A stretch of 64,000 nucleotides of DNA from Phytophthora sp. 'mugwort' (GCA_033558025.1 JAUCEF010000011.1:2790001-2854000); one strand, 5' to 3'. Shown: positions 9,184 to 21,009, numbered from the stretch's first letter. Program-made: numbers and translations. The notes: generated by a model from the sequence alone, not told the origin.

Positions 9184-11362
9184 CTACTGCTGAAGGAGCT
9201 GGTTGTGCTGCTGCTGGAGACGCCCGCGTGCAGCTGTCGCGGAAGACACCCGTCGTGCTATTGAAGCTGGAGGTGCCCAATGTGCTGTTGGTGCTGGAGG
9301 TGGCGTCAATGGTGGAGACGTCAGAGGTGTTGTTGCTGCTGGAGACGTCAGTTCTAGCATCGATGCCCGCGAGGTGCTGCTAGAAATACCAGTCGTATCA
9401 GCTTGATATACACGTGTAGTTGGCTGCAGAGACGTGAGAATTGAAGGCTGGTTGCTCGCAAGATTTTGGAGTTTACGGGGTCTTCCGACAGATTTTTTGT
9501 TTTCGGCTCCACGCCTACCGCAAGCTTTCTCTTTCCGCACTTTCGACAGACCCACGTTCTTCACCTTCAGTTTCCATTGTCTTCCGGCAGCTCTGGATAG
9601 TACGACACGTGCTCTCGTGGGATGGAGAAGTACTTCACCGCTTGTTGACTTCCGCTTTTTCAATATCAGGTCAAACAGGTGCTGTCTTTCTAAGCGAACG
9701 TCCTTTGTAGTCATGATGTCGAGATCGCATTCATCACCAAAGAAGTCAGAGAGAAAAGCTTTGCGTATAAGTTGTGGAACATCGTTACCGATCATGGAAA
9801 ATGTTTCAACCTCAGAATCCTCTGTTGACACCAAGTGTCGCATCGATACAACTGCAGGATCGATCTCGAAAAAATAGTTGCCTGTGTACGTTGCTGACAT
9901 GTGCATGAAGTACTTCGAAAGCAGATCTTCCCATCCGCAAAAGAATGGTCGGTCGTGCTTGCAATGGTCCAGGAATGCAGCTCGTACGGAATCAATTTCA
10001 TTAATCTTCCTGACGATTTCTTCTGGTACGTATAGGTTTTGATTTTTCATTCTTGCCGCGACACCATGCGACGACTCGATCCGCTGCATTGTGCGAGTGG
10101 CCAGAAAGGAGAAATAACAGAACTACCTTCTTGTAGAATACAATGGATAGCATCGCGTAGAAGATGAATACCGTACGTGATTTATTTTGCCCAACACAGT
10201 TTACAAGCACTTGTAGTAGGTGAGTGTTCGTTCGGGGCTGTCGTGACCAGCTTGCTGGAAGCGTTTGCGCTGGTTCAGATGGTTCAAAAGCCGGAGGCTA
10301 CACATAGCATCAGCGCCTTTGCCTTGGGCACGCTCGTCATAGAGGAGAACTTGGTTAATTCCATTCGTCAAGTCCGCCACCACGAAATTATGCATCATAA
10401 GGTTCGAGTGAAGTAGTCGGCCAAAGGCCTTCTACTATTGTACACAGGCAAAAAAAACTGCCCCAAAGTCTTCGATTTGAATAAGCATCAGTGGTACACT
10501 TCTGTGGCTTGCAGGGGTCATGGTCAACGGCATTTCGGAGTGGTCTGGAATAATCCTTGTCGGCACGGCTTGCTGTGGTGCGATGGCTGACACATATTGT
10601 CTTACAAAATCGGACATCGTCCGTCTTTGATTAATTTGCCGCATCCAAATGCAGTTGCTTTCGCTTGCAGCTCTATCCGATCAGCGTCAGAGAGATTGAA
10701 ATCTAAAAGAGCAGTCTCGATTCGAACACAAGCCATCGCACAAAACTTTGTTTTGTTCGAGATAATTTGACTCCTGGAAAATTCAAGTGAACGTATTGCA
10801 GCCAGCGAGAGCACTCCATCACACAGCGTGTGGCGTGTACCGCTTTCGCTTTGTAGTTCTCCCACAACTTTTTCCACGTTACACCAGGATCGGCCATGTA
10901 TTGACGCGGCCGACGATGGGAACAGAGAAATCTGTCTTCGAGTTCCCAATCCTTGCATGTCTGTAGAAAAAAAAACTCCACATCATCATCGAAATAAGCA
11001 TGACTAGGGAGTTGTGCCACCCTACGAGTATGAAATGCATCGGTTCCATTCTTCGACAAATTCTTCAGCCATCCTAACTTGGTCTCACCAATTCCGAAAA
11101 TCGATCGGATCTGTGCATCCGTCACACCCTGTTCAATCAACGACATCACCATGCCTTCGGCTTGTTCATGTTTGGATCCGCCCCGTCGTGAATCGAGCGA
11201 TCGGTATCTGGATTGAAGTTTCCGCACCTCGCCCTCACTCAGCCGAGCATACGCACGCTCCAGAGCGCTCGGCCGTTCTCGCTGTGGGCGCTGTTGCCGT
11301 GGTGTGGTCTGGCTAGAGGCACCAGGTCCACCCCTACGCCGCTCGGTGCTCACTAGAAGCAA
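9184..11362 (-). pseudogene. Decayed DDE-type transposase of the NC-GQN family
   Basis: Reading from 11362 downward, an N-terminal 219-codon frame contains a helix-turn-helix-like stretch (GVTDAQIRSIFGIGETKLGW). Then frames shift near 10750, 10600, 10400, 10205 and 10050. Core motifs in order are MPLTMTPASHRSVPLMLIQ, LLYDERAQGKGADAMCSLR, LVNCVGQNKSRTVFIFYAML and LLSGHSHNAADRVV, then a long C-terminal frame (10089-9184) that becomes Pro/Thr/Gln-rich and includes an AT-hook-like VGRPRK. The GQNK and GH-HN-AD motifs are shared by an abundant oomycete transposase family resembling DUF7869 proteins. The residue before NC is Val here but Asp in the related copy at 30.1 kb, so a catalytic acid is probably lost. 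At least four frame changes make it inactive. Confidence 0.7.
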
Positions 11363-11454
11363 CTAACCGAAATGGCGGTACTGTACCCCTCCAAACAACC
11401 ACCGCGATAAAAATAAATATTTCAAATCTGTCCCTGGAATAGGCGGTGACCCGG

Positions 11455-11473
11455 GTCACCGCCCACTGGTTCA
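11455..11473 (-). repeat. Right terminal inverted repeat
   Basis: GTCACCGCCCACTGGTTCA, perfect inverted partner of 8850-8868. Confidence 0.85.
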
Positions 11474-11705
11474 GTTAGAGCAGGATACAAAGCATCATCA
11501 TAATATTCTTCGGGAACTCAAGGACGCACGTTTATGTACATCTGCTCTATCTTCTCAGCATTCGACTTGGAGCTCTACCGTGCTGGCCATATGTATATGC
11601 GTGATAGTATTTTGCGGCTAAAAACGTCAATTCACTATGAATAACGTAAAAAAACCTGCACAATTTGCTATTGCTATCCGAGCATATATTTTATTTCGAG
11701 ACGAC

Positions 11706-12817
11706 CAGTGGTCGTAGAGATACACTAGTGACCATCACTCTGAGGCTGGCCAAAAGTATATGCGCATTCACTTTTCCCGCCATTGCCAGCGTTCTAGAGT
11801 GTTCTAGAAGCTCCCACTTTACATTAGAAAGCCCGCATCTCGCCGTGCTGTTGGTGCGCAGCAGTCACTTTAAAACATTCTACAATGATCCCAAGCGATG
11901 CCTAAAGCTGCGGAGTTCACTAACGTCGAAAAGGGGACCGTCATCAGCCTGCGAGAGGCTGACTGGACGTTGTCGCAATTGGAAAGCACCTTGGGCGGAC
12001 GGTGACGGGTGTAGGCAACGTGTGGAAGGCTAGAGAAAGGCGGAAGAAGGCTAAACGGCCCGGAAGGCCACGCAAGATGTCGGCAAGGACTCAACGTCAG
12101 ATCATTATCGCCGCCAAAAAGACTGGATGGTCGTCTAATGGTGTTAAAGATTCTCTGGGGCTTAGCGTGTCTGCGCGTACTGTACGGCGCGTGCTGCAGC
12201 GAACCCCTCATATGGGGTTCATAAAGCGTCAGCGCACCCCAATGCTAAAGGCACGCACAAGCTGGCAAGGCGAAAATGGGCAAAGGCAATGATCCGCGCC
12301 CGGACCGATTGGGATCGAGTCATCTTCTCGGATGAGAAGAGTTCAATCTAGACCGTCCGGACGGGATGCAATACTACTGGCACGACCTGCAGACTGAGAA
12401 GGAAACATTTTTCAGTCGGCAGAATGGTGGTAGGTCGGTAATGATTTGGGGCGGCTTTTTTTTTTTTTTTTTTTTTCGGCGAAGGGCACGAACGACATTG
12501 CGTTCCTTTCAGGGCGCCAAAATTTCCTGGACTTCCAGGAAACGCAAAACTAGCTTCTGACAACCAGAGCATTTTCAAAATCCAATCTCAATCACCAGCG
12601 GTTTTCCAAAGTATTTCGCACTCCCCTACAATGCGCACCAGGCCATTATGCCACGTTTTGGAACACAGTTCACTCAATTTTGCGAGTTGAGCGGCGCCGT
12701 TTAGACATGCTGATACTGTAACATAAATAAGTTTTATCACACGTTTGAACGTATGTTATACCCCATTTATACGACAAGCGAACGTTTTGGTCAGTGGCCC
12801 ATTATTATGACCACTCA
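11706..12817 (+). mobile_element. Decayed Tc1/mariner element, copy 1
   Basis: The transposase relic starts at about 11898 (ATG, PKAAEFTNVEKGTV) and runs to about 12725 with many stops. Recognisable parts are a helix-turn-helix segment (RTVRRVLQRTPHMGFIKRQR), the catalytic block VIFSDEKSSI, YYWHDLQTEKETFF, then GGRSVMIWGG next to an 18-base T-run at about 12457-12476, and a late YNAHQAIMPRF block. Imperfect ends are visible: CAGTGGTCGTAGAGATACAC at 11706 and, in reverse complement, GAGTGGTCATAATAATGGGC at about 12817. No TA duplication is clear. Confidence 0.7.
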
Positions 12818-12869
12818 TCTTCTGTAAATAGTCGACAGGAATGATGGGGAGAAGATGGCTGCGAGATAC

Positions 12870-13600
12870 TCGATACTAGTGCTGGTCCTGATACGCTCAC
12901 ATTAATCTGTCATTTCCAAAACAATGGCGACGGATGCCACCAATACCCGACGAGGAGAATGGACGCATCAAGGAACTGCACGATGAGGGTTTCCGATTGA
13001 GATAGATATGCAGTGGCGTCAAACGCTCACGCGGATCTTGCCAAAGCCTCTTATCCGGTAAAGAGAAGAAGCGCAAGAAGCCCGGACCAACCGCGGCCAT
13101 GTATGGGAGAGACAGACGGTTGCTGCTGCAAACGGTAAAGAACGACTTCTCCACCTGGCATCGGTGCGCACTATCCAGCGGCACATGCTTGCCGGTGTTA
13201 AATGGCGAATAGGCAAAGACGGACAAAACATTGCTGCTGTCGGCGGGGACAAGAAAGCGAGGCATAGGGAAGGATATGGGACGTGAAACTCCAACATTTT
13301 TTTCAGATGTGAGAAATGGAATCTCCATGATCCCGACGGTCACGTCGGCAGACCAAACGTCGTCAGCTGGAGGCGGATCAGTCATGGTATAGGCGGTCTT
13401 CAGCATCGTTGGCAAGACGGAGCTTGCGGTGCTGCTTGGTAAGCAGAACTCGGAACACTATGTATACATGTACACCATGTCCGGTATCTGCTACCGTTTG
13501 TGCACCTACCCAAAAGCCCTAATTTCGTGTTACCAACAGGACAGAGCATCCATCAATTCACCAGCCGAAGAGAGCTAAATAGCTGTTTCGAGAGCAAGGC
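12870..13600 (+). pseudogene. Tc1/mariner transposase remnant, copy 2
   Basis: Plus-strand frames hold RTIQRHMLAGVKW, KKARHREG, CEKWNLHDPDGH and VHHVRYLLPFVHL in the order expected for a Tc1-like transposase, with several frameshifts and stops. The DDE carboxylates cannot all be located. A 172-codon open frame on the opposite strand is antisense to this relic. Confidence 0.55.
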
Positions 13601-13946
13601 ATGCACGCTAAATCAGCCAGCGAGATAGCCGCTAACTGCGCAGTATCTAAACTCTAATACATATTCCTACTATCAGAGCTTTATATATCTAAAATCACGC
13701 ACGATAACTGAGTGAGTTACGTGCAGCGGGCGAAAATATAACAAACGCCTATTTTTTCACGTTCCTCGGCGTCTTCACTTTAATTCTTCTTCAAATTCGG
13801 TGCGGTTTGAACGAGGATAAGTCTCGCACGTGTTCTTTGTACGTCTATGAGAGAGACTACACGCAAATAACCTGTTTTTCAGGGATATCCTTTCTTAACT
13901 AATAGTGAACGATTTTTGATACAAAAAAATCAAGTAAATCCTTCAC
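13601..13946. other. Spacer between mariner remnants
   Basis: AT-rich, with no coding or RNA signal seen. Confidence 0.4.
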
Positions 13947-15110
13947 TTAATCTTGCTCAGTACCTTGTGTGGCATGCATGACAGCATCCAGTCTGACAGT
14001 CATGTTGAGCACTGTATTCTTCACTACCTCGTCGGCGATGTTGCATCTGATCTTCAAATGCTTATCTTTGAGATCCTCAGTGAAGTTGCTGGGGTATGAA
14101 AGAGCTCTCTCTTCATGATGAACTATATGTTGTCGATTGGGTGAGGTCGGGACTCCGCGCTGGATTCCCCCAGCGACTTCAACTTCAATTCTTTGAGACA
14201 GGCCGCGGTTGCTTCGCTTTATGAGCAGACACATTATCTTGCATAAAATGTGTTTCCCAGTCATGCCCAGCGAAAGCTCGGTAAAGGGAATCCATTTACG
14301 CAAAAATGCGTCGATAGTAGCCGCCAGTGACCGACTCTTCACAAAACTGTAGTGCCAATTCCATGGGCCACCATAGACCCCAGACCATGAGCTTCTTGCG
14401 GCTCGACTTCAATATAGGTGCCACCCGCCGACTGTCAAACGCCTCATGCAGACGTCGCCGTACGGACACGTGGTCTGTGATCCCGTGCAATTCAATGAAT
14501 ATTTTATCGCTGAAGAGCACAGTGCTTCACCACTCTGGAGAAGTCCTTGTACATCTTCGCGTAGACACGCCGCGCTCGACGGTGCTTGGACTGAGGTACG
14601 GCTTCTTTCGCACCGAGCGACCATGCGTGTCCGTCTCGTGAATACAGTCTCGGATCAGATCGGGAGAAGGACTTTCTGTCCGATCCCTTTGGACACCTGA
14701 GCAGCGAGGATTGCGGCGCTCACGAAACGCTTACTCTCAACGGCGCGGACTATGCGATGGTCTTGGCGGATATCGATAAGACGTCGGCGGCCTTGACAAG
14801 GAGAAACCACGCTGAAGCCGTTCTTCTTGTAGTGGTCGATGATGGTTCGGATGCTGCGTCGAGGTATCTCCAGGTGAGCAAATATCTCCCGTTTGCTGAT
14901 GCCTCCTTTCCACTTGGTGACGACGTAGCAGCAGATGTCGTGCGAGTACTGTTGCCTGGTAGTGCGAGGCATGGGCTCGATCAAATAATGAGATTGCTGT
15001 CGCACGCGCAAGGCGGCATAGAGTGTGCCAAGTCCGATACAAGCGTCTTGTTCATGCAACTTTAGAGCAACGTAAGACTTACCCAATACAAATTTCCGTA
15101 TCAACGAAGC
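13947..15110 (-). pseudogene. Tc1/mariner transposase remnant, copy 3
   Basis: Minus strand, from about 15110 to 13947. The N-terminal frame begins in a winged-helix region (TKWKGGISKREIFAHLEIPR, RRSIRTIIDHYKKNGFSV). The catalytic core follows in other frames: VLFSDKIFIELHGITDHVSV, KKLMVWGLWW, then HFMQDNVSAHKAKQ and ARSPDLTQ. The spacing of FSD, QDN and SPDL matches the DD34-type triad region of Tc1/mariner. Several stops and shifts break it. It is clearly distinct from copies 1 and 2. Confidence 0.7.
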
Positions 15111-15515
15111 TTCAATGATTTGGTTGGCGATCACCATTCCCACACCGTGTTTAATTTTTTGATTGGCGGGATGCAGGTGGTTTCCGCCAAGTAGACACGA
15201 GAGCCCAGTGGAGAAATTCCCGCGCAGGTTGATACCAAGCTCGCTTTTATAAATAAAATAGGTAGGTGGGTGGCGTGGATTGTATCAGTAGCGACGATCT
15301 GATAATATGATATCATTTACGTAAGTCACACCAAATTAGGTTCGAATACTTTTCGAACTTCATTCCTTCGAATCGGATACACGGCGTCACTCTCAGCACG
15401 CAATTAGCTCGGCGCTTCATGACGGACGTCAGCGCACCGAGCTTGCCGCTGGACGACGGTACACACGGTGCGTTTTCCTCTATGTATCACCTCATAGCGC
15501 ACGTCTTTTCTATCC
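15111..15515. other. Upstream region of the seven-transmembrane gene
   Basis: No other gene is seen. The last 100 bases before 15516 are GC-rich and would hold the promoter and 5' leader. Confidence 0.4.
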
Positions 15516-16565
15516 ATGCGTACCTCTCTCGCCTCCGTTCTCACTCTGGCTGCTCTGTTATTTTCCATGCCGCTGACCCATGTCCCATGCACATCAACGC
15601 CTTTAGCACCACTGATCCACCTCGAGTTCCGCTACCGCCAAGTGGACACGGTGCTGGCGCTGGCCTATGGCGGCGCCTGCTTCTTCTCGTTCTGGGCCTT
15701 CGCTATGCATGCACAATCGCCCACGCGCCAGGCTGCCACGCTCGGCTTTTACTTGCTCATGGGGCTGGCGTCGCTCACCCGCGTGCTGTGGTTTGCCACT
15801 CCCTACGGCGTGCAGTCGGTGCTGTTGGAGCCACCGCGGATCATGATGGGTGACGACGGATGCGCCCAGTTCCTGCTGGCGGAAGCGGTGGAGCTCCTGG
15901 GCTCTTTCCTGCTCTACAGCGTTTTCGTGCTCATCGTTGTTTTCTGGGCGGATATGCTGCGTCGCCTTTTCACACACGAGAGCGTACGGTCCCATCCACT
16001 GCGGCTCTTCTTCTTTGTGCTCAGCGCCATTGTGGCGATCCAGGCCATGGGCTTCGCAGTGTTTGCAGCTAAGAAAGAGGACTCGTATTGGCTCATGGTC
16101 TATGACGACGTCGTCATGTGTCTATTGTCGGTCGGATCGCTTGCAGCAGTGCTCGTGTACTCGTTCAGAATGAAGACCGTGCTGCAAGCTTTTCTTGAGG
16201 TTAGCCAGATCGACACGACCGACAGGATTAAAGCGGTGAATTGGGCCACATTCATCTGCGCGTTCTTTCTTATTTCGAACAGCGTCTTCCTGACATACTC
16301 GATCGTAAGTCTCGCGCATTTTCACCGAGCTGGGGTGTATCTCGAGTCCAAGTGGTGGTGGCTTTATGTGGCGTCCAAGCACCTCGTGGAGATTTTCGTG
16401 CTGTACTTCCTACTCTACACGCTATGGGGGAAGAGCTCGGATGACGCGGAGAACTCGAAGGACGGATATGAGCCCATTCCGGATGGAAACTACCTCGATG
16501 ACGACGACCCCAACGGCATCAACACGTCAGGCTCGTTGCCTAGCACACCGAGGCGCCATCACTAG
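15516..16565 (+). CDS. Seven-transmembrane THH1/TOM1/TOM3-like protein
   Basis: A 349-residue single-exon protein starting at the ATG at 15516. A hydrophobic N-terminus (residues 5-25) could be a signal peptide. Seven further segments lie at about 45-63, 74-94, 118-146, 164-184, 194-215, 245-270 and 282-305. The cytosolic tail is acidic (SSDDAENSKD, YLDDDDPNG). The patterns YGGACFFSFWAFAMHAQSPT and YLLMGLASLTRVLWF resemble the plant TOM1/TOM3/THH1 family of seven-helix membrane proteins. In plants these sit in the vacuolar membrane and are known as host factors for tobamovirus replication; their own function is unclear. The family call is from memory of such patterns, so a generic seven-helix receptor remains possible. 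The gene is convergent with tryptophan synthase, 190 bases away. Confidence 0.85.
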   Translation: MRTSLASVLTLAALLFSMPLTHVPCTSTPLAPLIHLEFRYRQVDTVLALAYGGACFFSFWAFAMHAQSPTRQAATLGFYLLMGLASLTRVLWFATPYGVQSVLLEPPRIMMGDDGCAQFLLAEAVELLGSFLLYSVFVLIVVFWADMLRRLFTHESVRSHPLRLFFFVLSAIVAIQAMGFAVFAAKKEDSYWLMVYDDVVMCLLSVGSLAAVLVYSFRMKTVLQAFLEVSQIDTTDRIKAVNWATFICAFFLISNSVFLTYSIVSLAHFHRAGVYLESKWWWLYVASKHLVEIFVLYFLLYTLWGKSSDDAENSKDGYEPIPDGNYLDDDDPNGINTSGSLPSTPRRHH

Positions 16566-16755
16566 CTTGTCAAGTCAGCAAATGACGGCCAGGAGCGGCT
16601 GCAGGAGTCAGGACCACCCCATGAATATAGGTAGCAGGACTGTTCACGCTGGAGTTCTGAAAAGGATAAAACAATTTAAAGATGGTAACAGACAACGAGC
16701 GATCTTATTTAGCTCTATCTAATGCATTTGAAACTCAATTGTTTTGTGGTCACAA

Positions 16756-18042
16756 TTAATTGTCGGTAAGGTCGTCGTTCAGGTTCACGCCTAGCTCCTT
16801 GGCAACCTGCAGCATATCCTTATCGCCGCGGCCACTGATGTTAATGACCACAACCTGGTCGGAGGGCAGTGCGGAGGCGAGCTTCACGCCGTAGTATACT
16901 GCGTGAGCACTCTCGAGCGCCGGGATGATCCCTTCTTGCAAAGAAATGAGCTGGAAGGCCTCCAGTGCCTCCTTGTCTGTTACGCTAACGTACTTGGCAC
17001 GGCCGGAGTCCTTCAGAAACGCATGCTCAGGGCCAACACCGGCGTAGTCCAGACCAGCAGACACTGAATGGGTCTCCATGACCTGGCCAGCAGCGTCCTG
17101 CATGATATATGTCTTCGTTCCGTGAAGAACACCTGGTCGACCGCCCAACAGCGTCGACGAGTGACGAGGAGTGTCGACACCGTCACCACCAGCCTCCACG
17201 CCGTAAATGGCCACCTTGTCGTCCTTCACGAATGGGTGGAACATGCCAATGGCATTGCTGCCACCACCCACACAAGCCACAATGGCATCGGGCAGACGGC
17301 CGATCTCCTCCTGTAGCTGCGCCTTGATCTCACGGCCAATGATAGCCTGGAAGTCGCGCACAATGGTCGGGAACGGGTGCGGCCCGATGGCTGAGCCAAT
17401 GATGTAGTGTGTGTTATCCACGTTTGTCACCCAGTCGCGAATAGCTTCATTGACAGCGTCCTTAAGTGTCTGCGAGCCGCTCTTAACGGCAATGACCTTG
17501 GCACCAAGCATCTTCATGCGGAACACGTTGAGCGACTGACGCTGCGTGTCGACGTAGCCCATGTAGACTACGCATTCTAGACCCAGCAGGGCACAGGCCG
17601 TGGCTGTGGCCACGCCGTGCTGCCCGGCGCCGGTCTCTGCGATAATGCGCGTCTTGCCCAGACGTTTGGCCAGAACAGCCTGGCCCAGCGCATTGTTGAT
17701 CTTGTGTGCACCCGTGTGCGCCAGGTCCTCGCGCTTAAGCCAAATTTGCGCACCCTTGGCGTGGATCGTGAGGCGCTTGGCGTGGTACAGCGGTGTGGGG
17801 CGGCCGATATAATCGCGACCCAGGTGCTCGAGCTCCTCGCGGAAGGATGGATCCTGCGTAGCCTTAACATACTCCTCAATGAGGTTGTGGTGCGCCTGAA
17901 TGAGCGTTTCCGCCACGAAGCAGCCGCCGAACTGGCCGAAGTACGCGTTCAGCTCCTCAGCCGACGCGTACACGGGCGGCGCATTAGACACGGCCAGGTA
18001 CTTTTTGTGGCTGGGCGACGCGGGAGCGGCGTTGTAGGTCAT
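16756..18042 (-). CDS. trpB: Tryptophan synthase beta chain
   Basis: A 428-residue single-exon enzyme. It joins indole and L-serine into L-tryptophan using pyridoxal phosphate, the last step of tryptophan synthesis. The schiff-base lysine is Lys114 in [13 protein letters not shown]. The catalytic acid is Glu136 in [13 protein letters not shown], keeping the 22-residue spacing of the bacterial enzyme (Lys87/Glu109). The phosphate-binding loop is GGGSNAIG (259-266). The ordered ends [14 protein letters not shown] and [11 protein letters not shown] are typical, and the length matches monofunctional beta chains. There is no fused alpha domain as in fungal TRP5. No transit peptide is obvious, which suggests a cytosolic enzyme. 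The start at 18042 ([15 protein letters not shown]) follows a purine-rich leader. The identification is certain; the cell location is inferred. Confidence 0.98.
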   Translation of the reverse strand: MTYNAAPASPSHKKYLAVSNAPPVYASAEELNAYFGQFGGCFVAETLIQAHHNLIEEYVKATQDPSFREELEHLGRDYIGRPTPLYHAKRLTIHAKGAQIWLKREDLAHTGAHKINNALGQAVLAKRLGKTRIIAETGAGQHGVATATACALLGLECVVYMGYVDTQRQSLNVFRMKMLGAKVIAVKSGSQTLKDAVNEAIRDWVTNVDNTHYIIGSAIGPHPFPTIVRDFQAIIGREIKAQLQEEIGRLPDAIVACVGGGSNAIGMFHPFVKDDKVAIYGVEAGGDGVDTPRHSSTLLGGRPGVLHGTKTYIMQDAAGQVMETHSVSAGLDYAGVGPEHAFLKDSGRAKYVSVTDKEALEAFQLISLQEGIIPALESAHAVYYGVKLASALPSDQVVVINISGRGDKDMLQVAKELGVNLNDDLTDN

Positions 18043-19189
18043 GGTTGCTCAAGAGAGATAGAGAGCAAATTGGGGAGTGAGCTGAGGGCGGCGAAGCGGT
18101 GCACACGTACGAGGTGTGCTTTTGGCTTCGCATTTGTATTGGTGGATGGCGCCACCTGAAATTGGCGTCAACATACGTCACCGAACGGTCCGATGTTGAT
18201 GCGCATCGACACATATGCTGACACAAAACTCACAGCGCACATCAAGAATTTTAGCTTATGGACGAACTTGCTGTAGAACTAAAGCAGGGCTCCTTCCTGC
18301 ATAATATTTTCAATAATTTATATTAAATCACAAATATAATTATTCTGTGAGCTTTACCTTATCTTTTTATCCTGGTTCTCATCGCAAATACATGTAGGTA
18401 GTAATATTGATAATTACATACAGTACCAGTATCAACCAAACCGAATTTAAAACATAGAGCATTATTTATTTCACATGGCATGCTCATGCCATAATTTATT
18501 CCTTCAGAACAGACCCCTATGCCATTATTTATTCCTTGCCGGGATTGCATTATGGGAGGAGGCAGCGATAAATTTTGGACCACTTAAGTAGTGGATGATG
18601 GTCGACAATGCGTAGAAGATAGGCTGCATCGTCGAACCTCGTATGGTTCAACAACCCTCACCATAAAGGTTGATCGCGATAAAATGTGTGAATTATGCTT
18701 CTTATAAGGGGGTTCTAAGGTAGAGGTCTGAGTTGGAAATATATTAATCCCGTTGTCTACACCTACTTGTCGATATTACTGTATCTTGTGCAGAAGTCAA
18801 TAGCGGTACGAAGATTTACACGGTGCATTCGAACGTTTGAGTCCAGCACAACATACACAGCTATGACTTTCCCTTTATGACATAGCTATGATTTTTCCTG
18901 CGTGATCTATATAGTTGGAAGCATTTTAATCGAGTAGGTTGCCTGGTATATTTGTATCGATCAAACGCGTTTGGACACCATCGCTACACAAAATCTAATG
19001 CGAAGCGACGCGCCCAGAGCGGTCGTTACGCCATGCAGTCCTTCGCAAAGGGATTTCTCTTCTCGACCGGTCGCATCAGTCCTGGAAGCGCGGTGTGAAG
19101 CAGATACGCTTTCGATCCTTATCCTCGACCCCGCTGTCAGCAGACCGGAAGATCTACGGAGCCTTTGTTTGCTGCCTCTACCGCAAACC
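18043..19189. promoter_or_regulatory. Divergent intergenic region between trpB and AP-2 mu
   Basis: It should contain both promoters. No second gene is seen. It is AT-rich in its centre and holds a short direct repeat at 18486-18537. Confidence 0.4.
18486..18537. repeat. Short direct repeat
   Basis: ATGCCATAATTTATTCCTT at 18486-18504 recurs with one change at 18519-18537, 33 bases on. Confidence 0.7.
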
Positions 19190-20653
19190 ATGATCAGCGC
19201 GCTGTTCCTTATCAGCCAGAAGGGCGAGGTCGTGCTCAATCGATTCTACCGCGACGACGTGAGTCGACGCGCGGCCGACAATTTCCGACTGCAAGTGATC
19301 GCAGCTAAGGAGACCGGCACACTGCCACCAGTCAAGGTCATCGATGGGTGTTCGTTCCTGTACACTCGTCATGAGAACTTGTACCTCGTAGCCGTCTCGC
19401 GTGCCAACATCAACGCCGCGCTAGTGTTCCAGTTCCTCTACCAGCTCAACGTCATCTTCAAGGAATATTTCGGCAAGAAATACAGCGAGGACACGATTCG
19501 AGACAACTTCACACTCGTGTACGAGCTGCTGGACGAGACTATGGACCACGGCTACCCCCAAAACTGCTCCAGCGATGTGCTCAAGCTGTTCATCAACCTT
19601 GGGTCTTCCCTCGCCGTGCGTTCCTTTTCCCTAATGCTCCTTTGATTCTTACTACAGAACTAAGTTTATCATCATTTTTGGCTTTTGAAGACCCCAGAGA
19701 ACCCTGGTGGAGCTCCTCCATCGCAGTTGACATCGCAGATCACGGGTGCCATTGATTGGCGTCGTGAAGGAATCCGTTACAAGAGGAACGAGGTGTATCT
19801 GGACGTCTTCGAGAGCGTGAACCTGCTCATGTCCTCCACCGGCACGGTGCTGCGCAATGAAGTGGCTGGTCAGGTGGTCATGAAGACGCTGCTTACGGGC
19901 ATGCCCGAGTGCAAGCTCGGACTCAACGACAAACTCACGATGCAGAAGGGAGACGCCCCCGCCGCTAAGGTGGCCGGCCAAAAGCGCGGCTCGCGTGAAG
20001 TCGAGATCGACGACTGCACGTTCCACCGCTGCGTGCGTCTGGGAAAGTTCGATGCTGATCGTACCATCACGTTCATCCCACCGGATGGAGAGTTCGAGCT
20101 TATGAAGTATCGTGTGACCGAGAATATTAACTTGCCTTTCAAGATCATGCCGGCGTACCAGGAGCAAGGCACCACTCGTCTCTCTGTCACACTGAAGCTG
20201 GCCTCGCTCTTCAGTCCGCGGTTGTTTGCTACAAATGTCGTCATCAAAATACCGGTACGTATCTGCGTTCTTTTCTGCAACTACAGGGCCGAATGTTCTC
20301 ACCTGTCGGTATTATTTCTACTTGTGTAGACGCCACCGAATACCGCCCGAGCTCGTATCAACGTCCCCATCGGCAGGGCGAAGCACGAACCTGAAAACCA
20401 TGCGATCGTGTGGCGTATCCGCAAATTCCAAGGCAAACTGGAGCGGATGCTGGATGCTGAAGTCGAGATGATGAAGGGCACAAAGGAAAAACTTTGGTCG
20501 CGCCCACCGCTTCAGATTGAATTTCAAGTGCCCATGTTCACGTCGTCGGGTTTGCATGTGCGGTTCCTCAAAGTATTTGAGAAGAGCTCTTACCCAACTA
20601 CCAAGTGGGTTCGCTACGTCACGCGCGCGGGGCAATATCAGCTCCGCATTTAA
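19190..20653 (+). CDS. AP2M1: AP-2 clathrin adaptor complex, mu subunit
   Basis: Three exons: 19190-19615, 19691-20254 and 20330-20653, giving 437 residues, close to the 435 of the animal mu2 chain. Both introns are 75 bases, phase 0, with donors GTGCGT and GTACGT. The start ATG (ACCATGATC) gives MISALFLISQKGEVV, the usual mu opening. Residues 1-140 form the longin-like domain. The mu-homology domain runs from about 163 (DWRREGIRYKRNEVYLDVFE) to the end (YVTRAGQYQLRI). SQLTSQITG places a Thr at residue 156, the position that AAK1 phosphorylates in animals, suggesting conserved control. AP-2 links cargo and PI(4,5)P2 to clathrin at the plasma membrane for endocytosis. YFGKKYSEDTIRDNF and ELLDETMDHGYPQ favour AP-2 over AP-1. 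The only modelling doubt is the first intron acceptor. Confidence 0.95.
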
Positions 20654-21009
20654 TCAGGATGGTGAGCCTTACTGACCATTTACGAATGCTGGTAACAATC
20701 TAAAAAAAAAAAAATGAAAGAAAGAAAGACAAGTTGATTTGGAAATGTGCATTACATTTAGTGTGTAAGAGGAAATACTAGACACTGGACTACTGTAGTA
20801 CAACGCAAATATGTACAGTTTTACTGTACTGGCGAATACATGTAAAACGCTGTCGACGTCAATAACTTTCCGGACTCGCCATCGTGGATGTGTCCGAGGT
20901 CGCCGATTTCTACAAGCTTGCGAATCCCTTCTGATTGACTTGCGTGGCTCGCGTTTTCAGTATCAGCTGAGACTCACGTCGTGTCAGCTGCGCCTCCGGC
21001 AATAACACG
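20654..21009. other. Convergent spacer
   Basis: This lies between AP-2 mu and the glycine-rich gene. It has an A-run at about 20702-20713 and no gene. Confidence 0.5.

Larger units (their letters stand above)
8850..11473 (-). mobile_element. DNA transposon with 19-bp terminal inverted repeats (NC-GQN DDE family)
   Basis: The ends are exact inverted repeats: TGAACCAGTGGGCGGTGAC at 8850-8868 and its reverse complement at 11455-11473. Just inside the right end lies a second palindrome, GGCGGTGACCCGGGTCACCGCC. The element is about 2.6 kb and encodes a minus-strand transposase broken by frameshifts. No clear target-site duplication is visible. The left flank reads CATCACT and the right flank GTTAGAG. 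Confidence 0.75.

Noticed and set aside
12897..13415. 172-codon open frame on the minus strand
   Set aside because: It is antisense to a recognisable Tc1/mariner relic and has no domain.
17617..18159. 180-codon open frame on the plus strand
   Set aside because: Antisense shadow of the tryptophan synthase gene.
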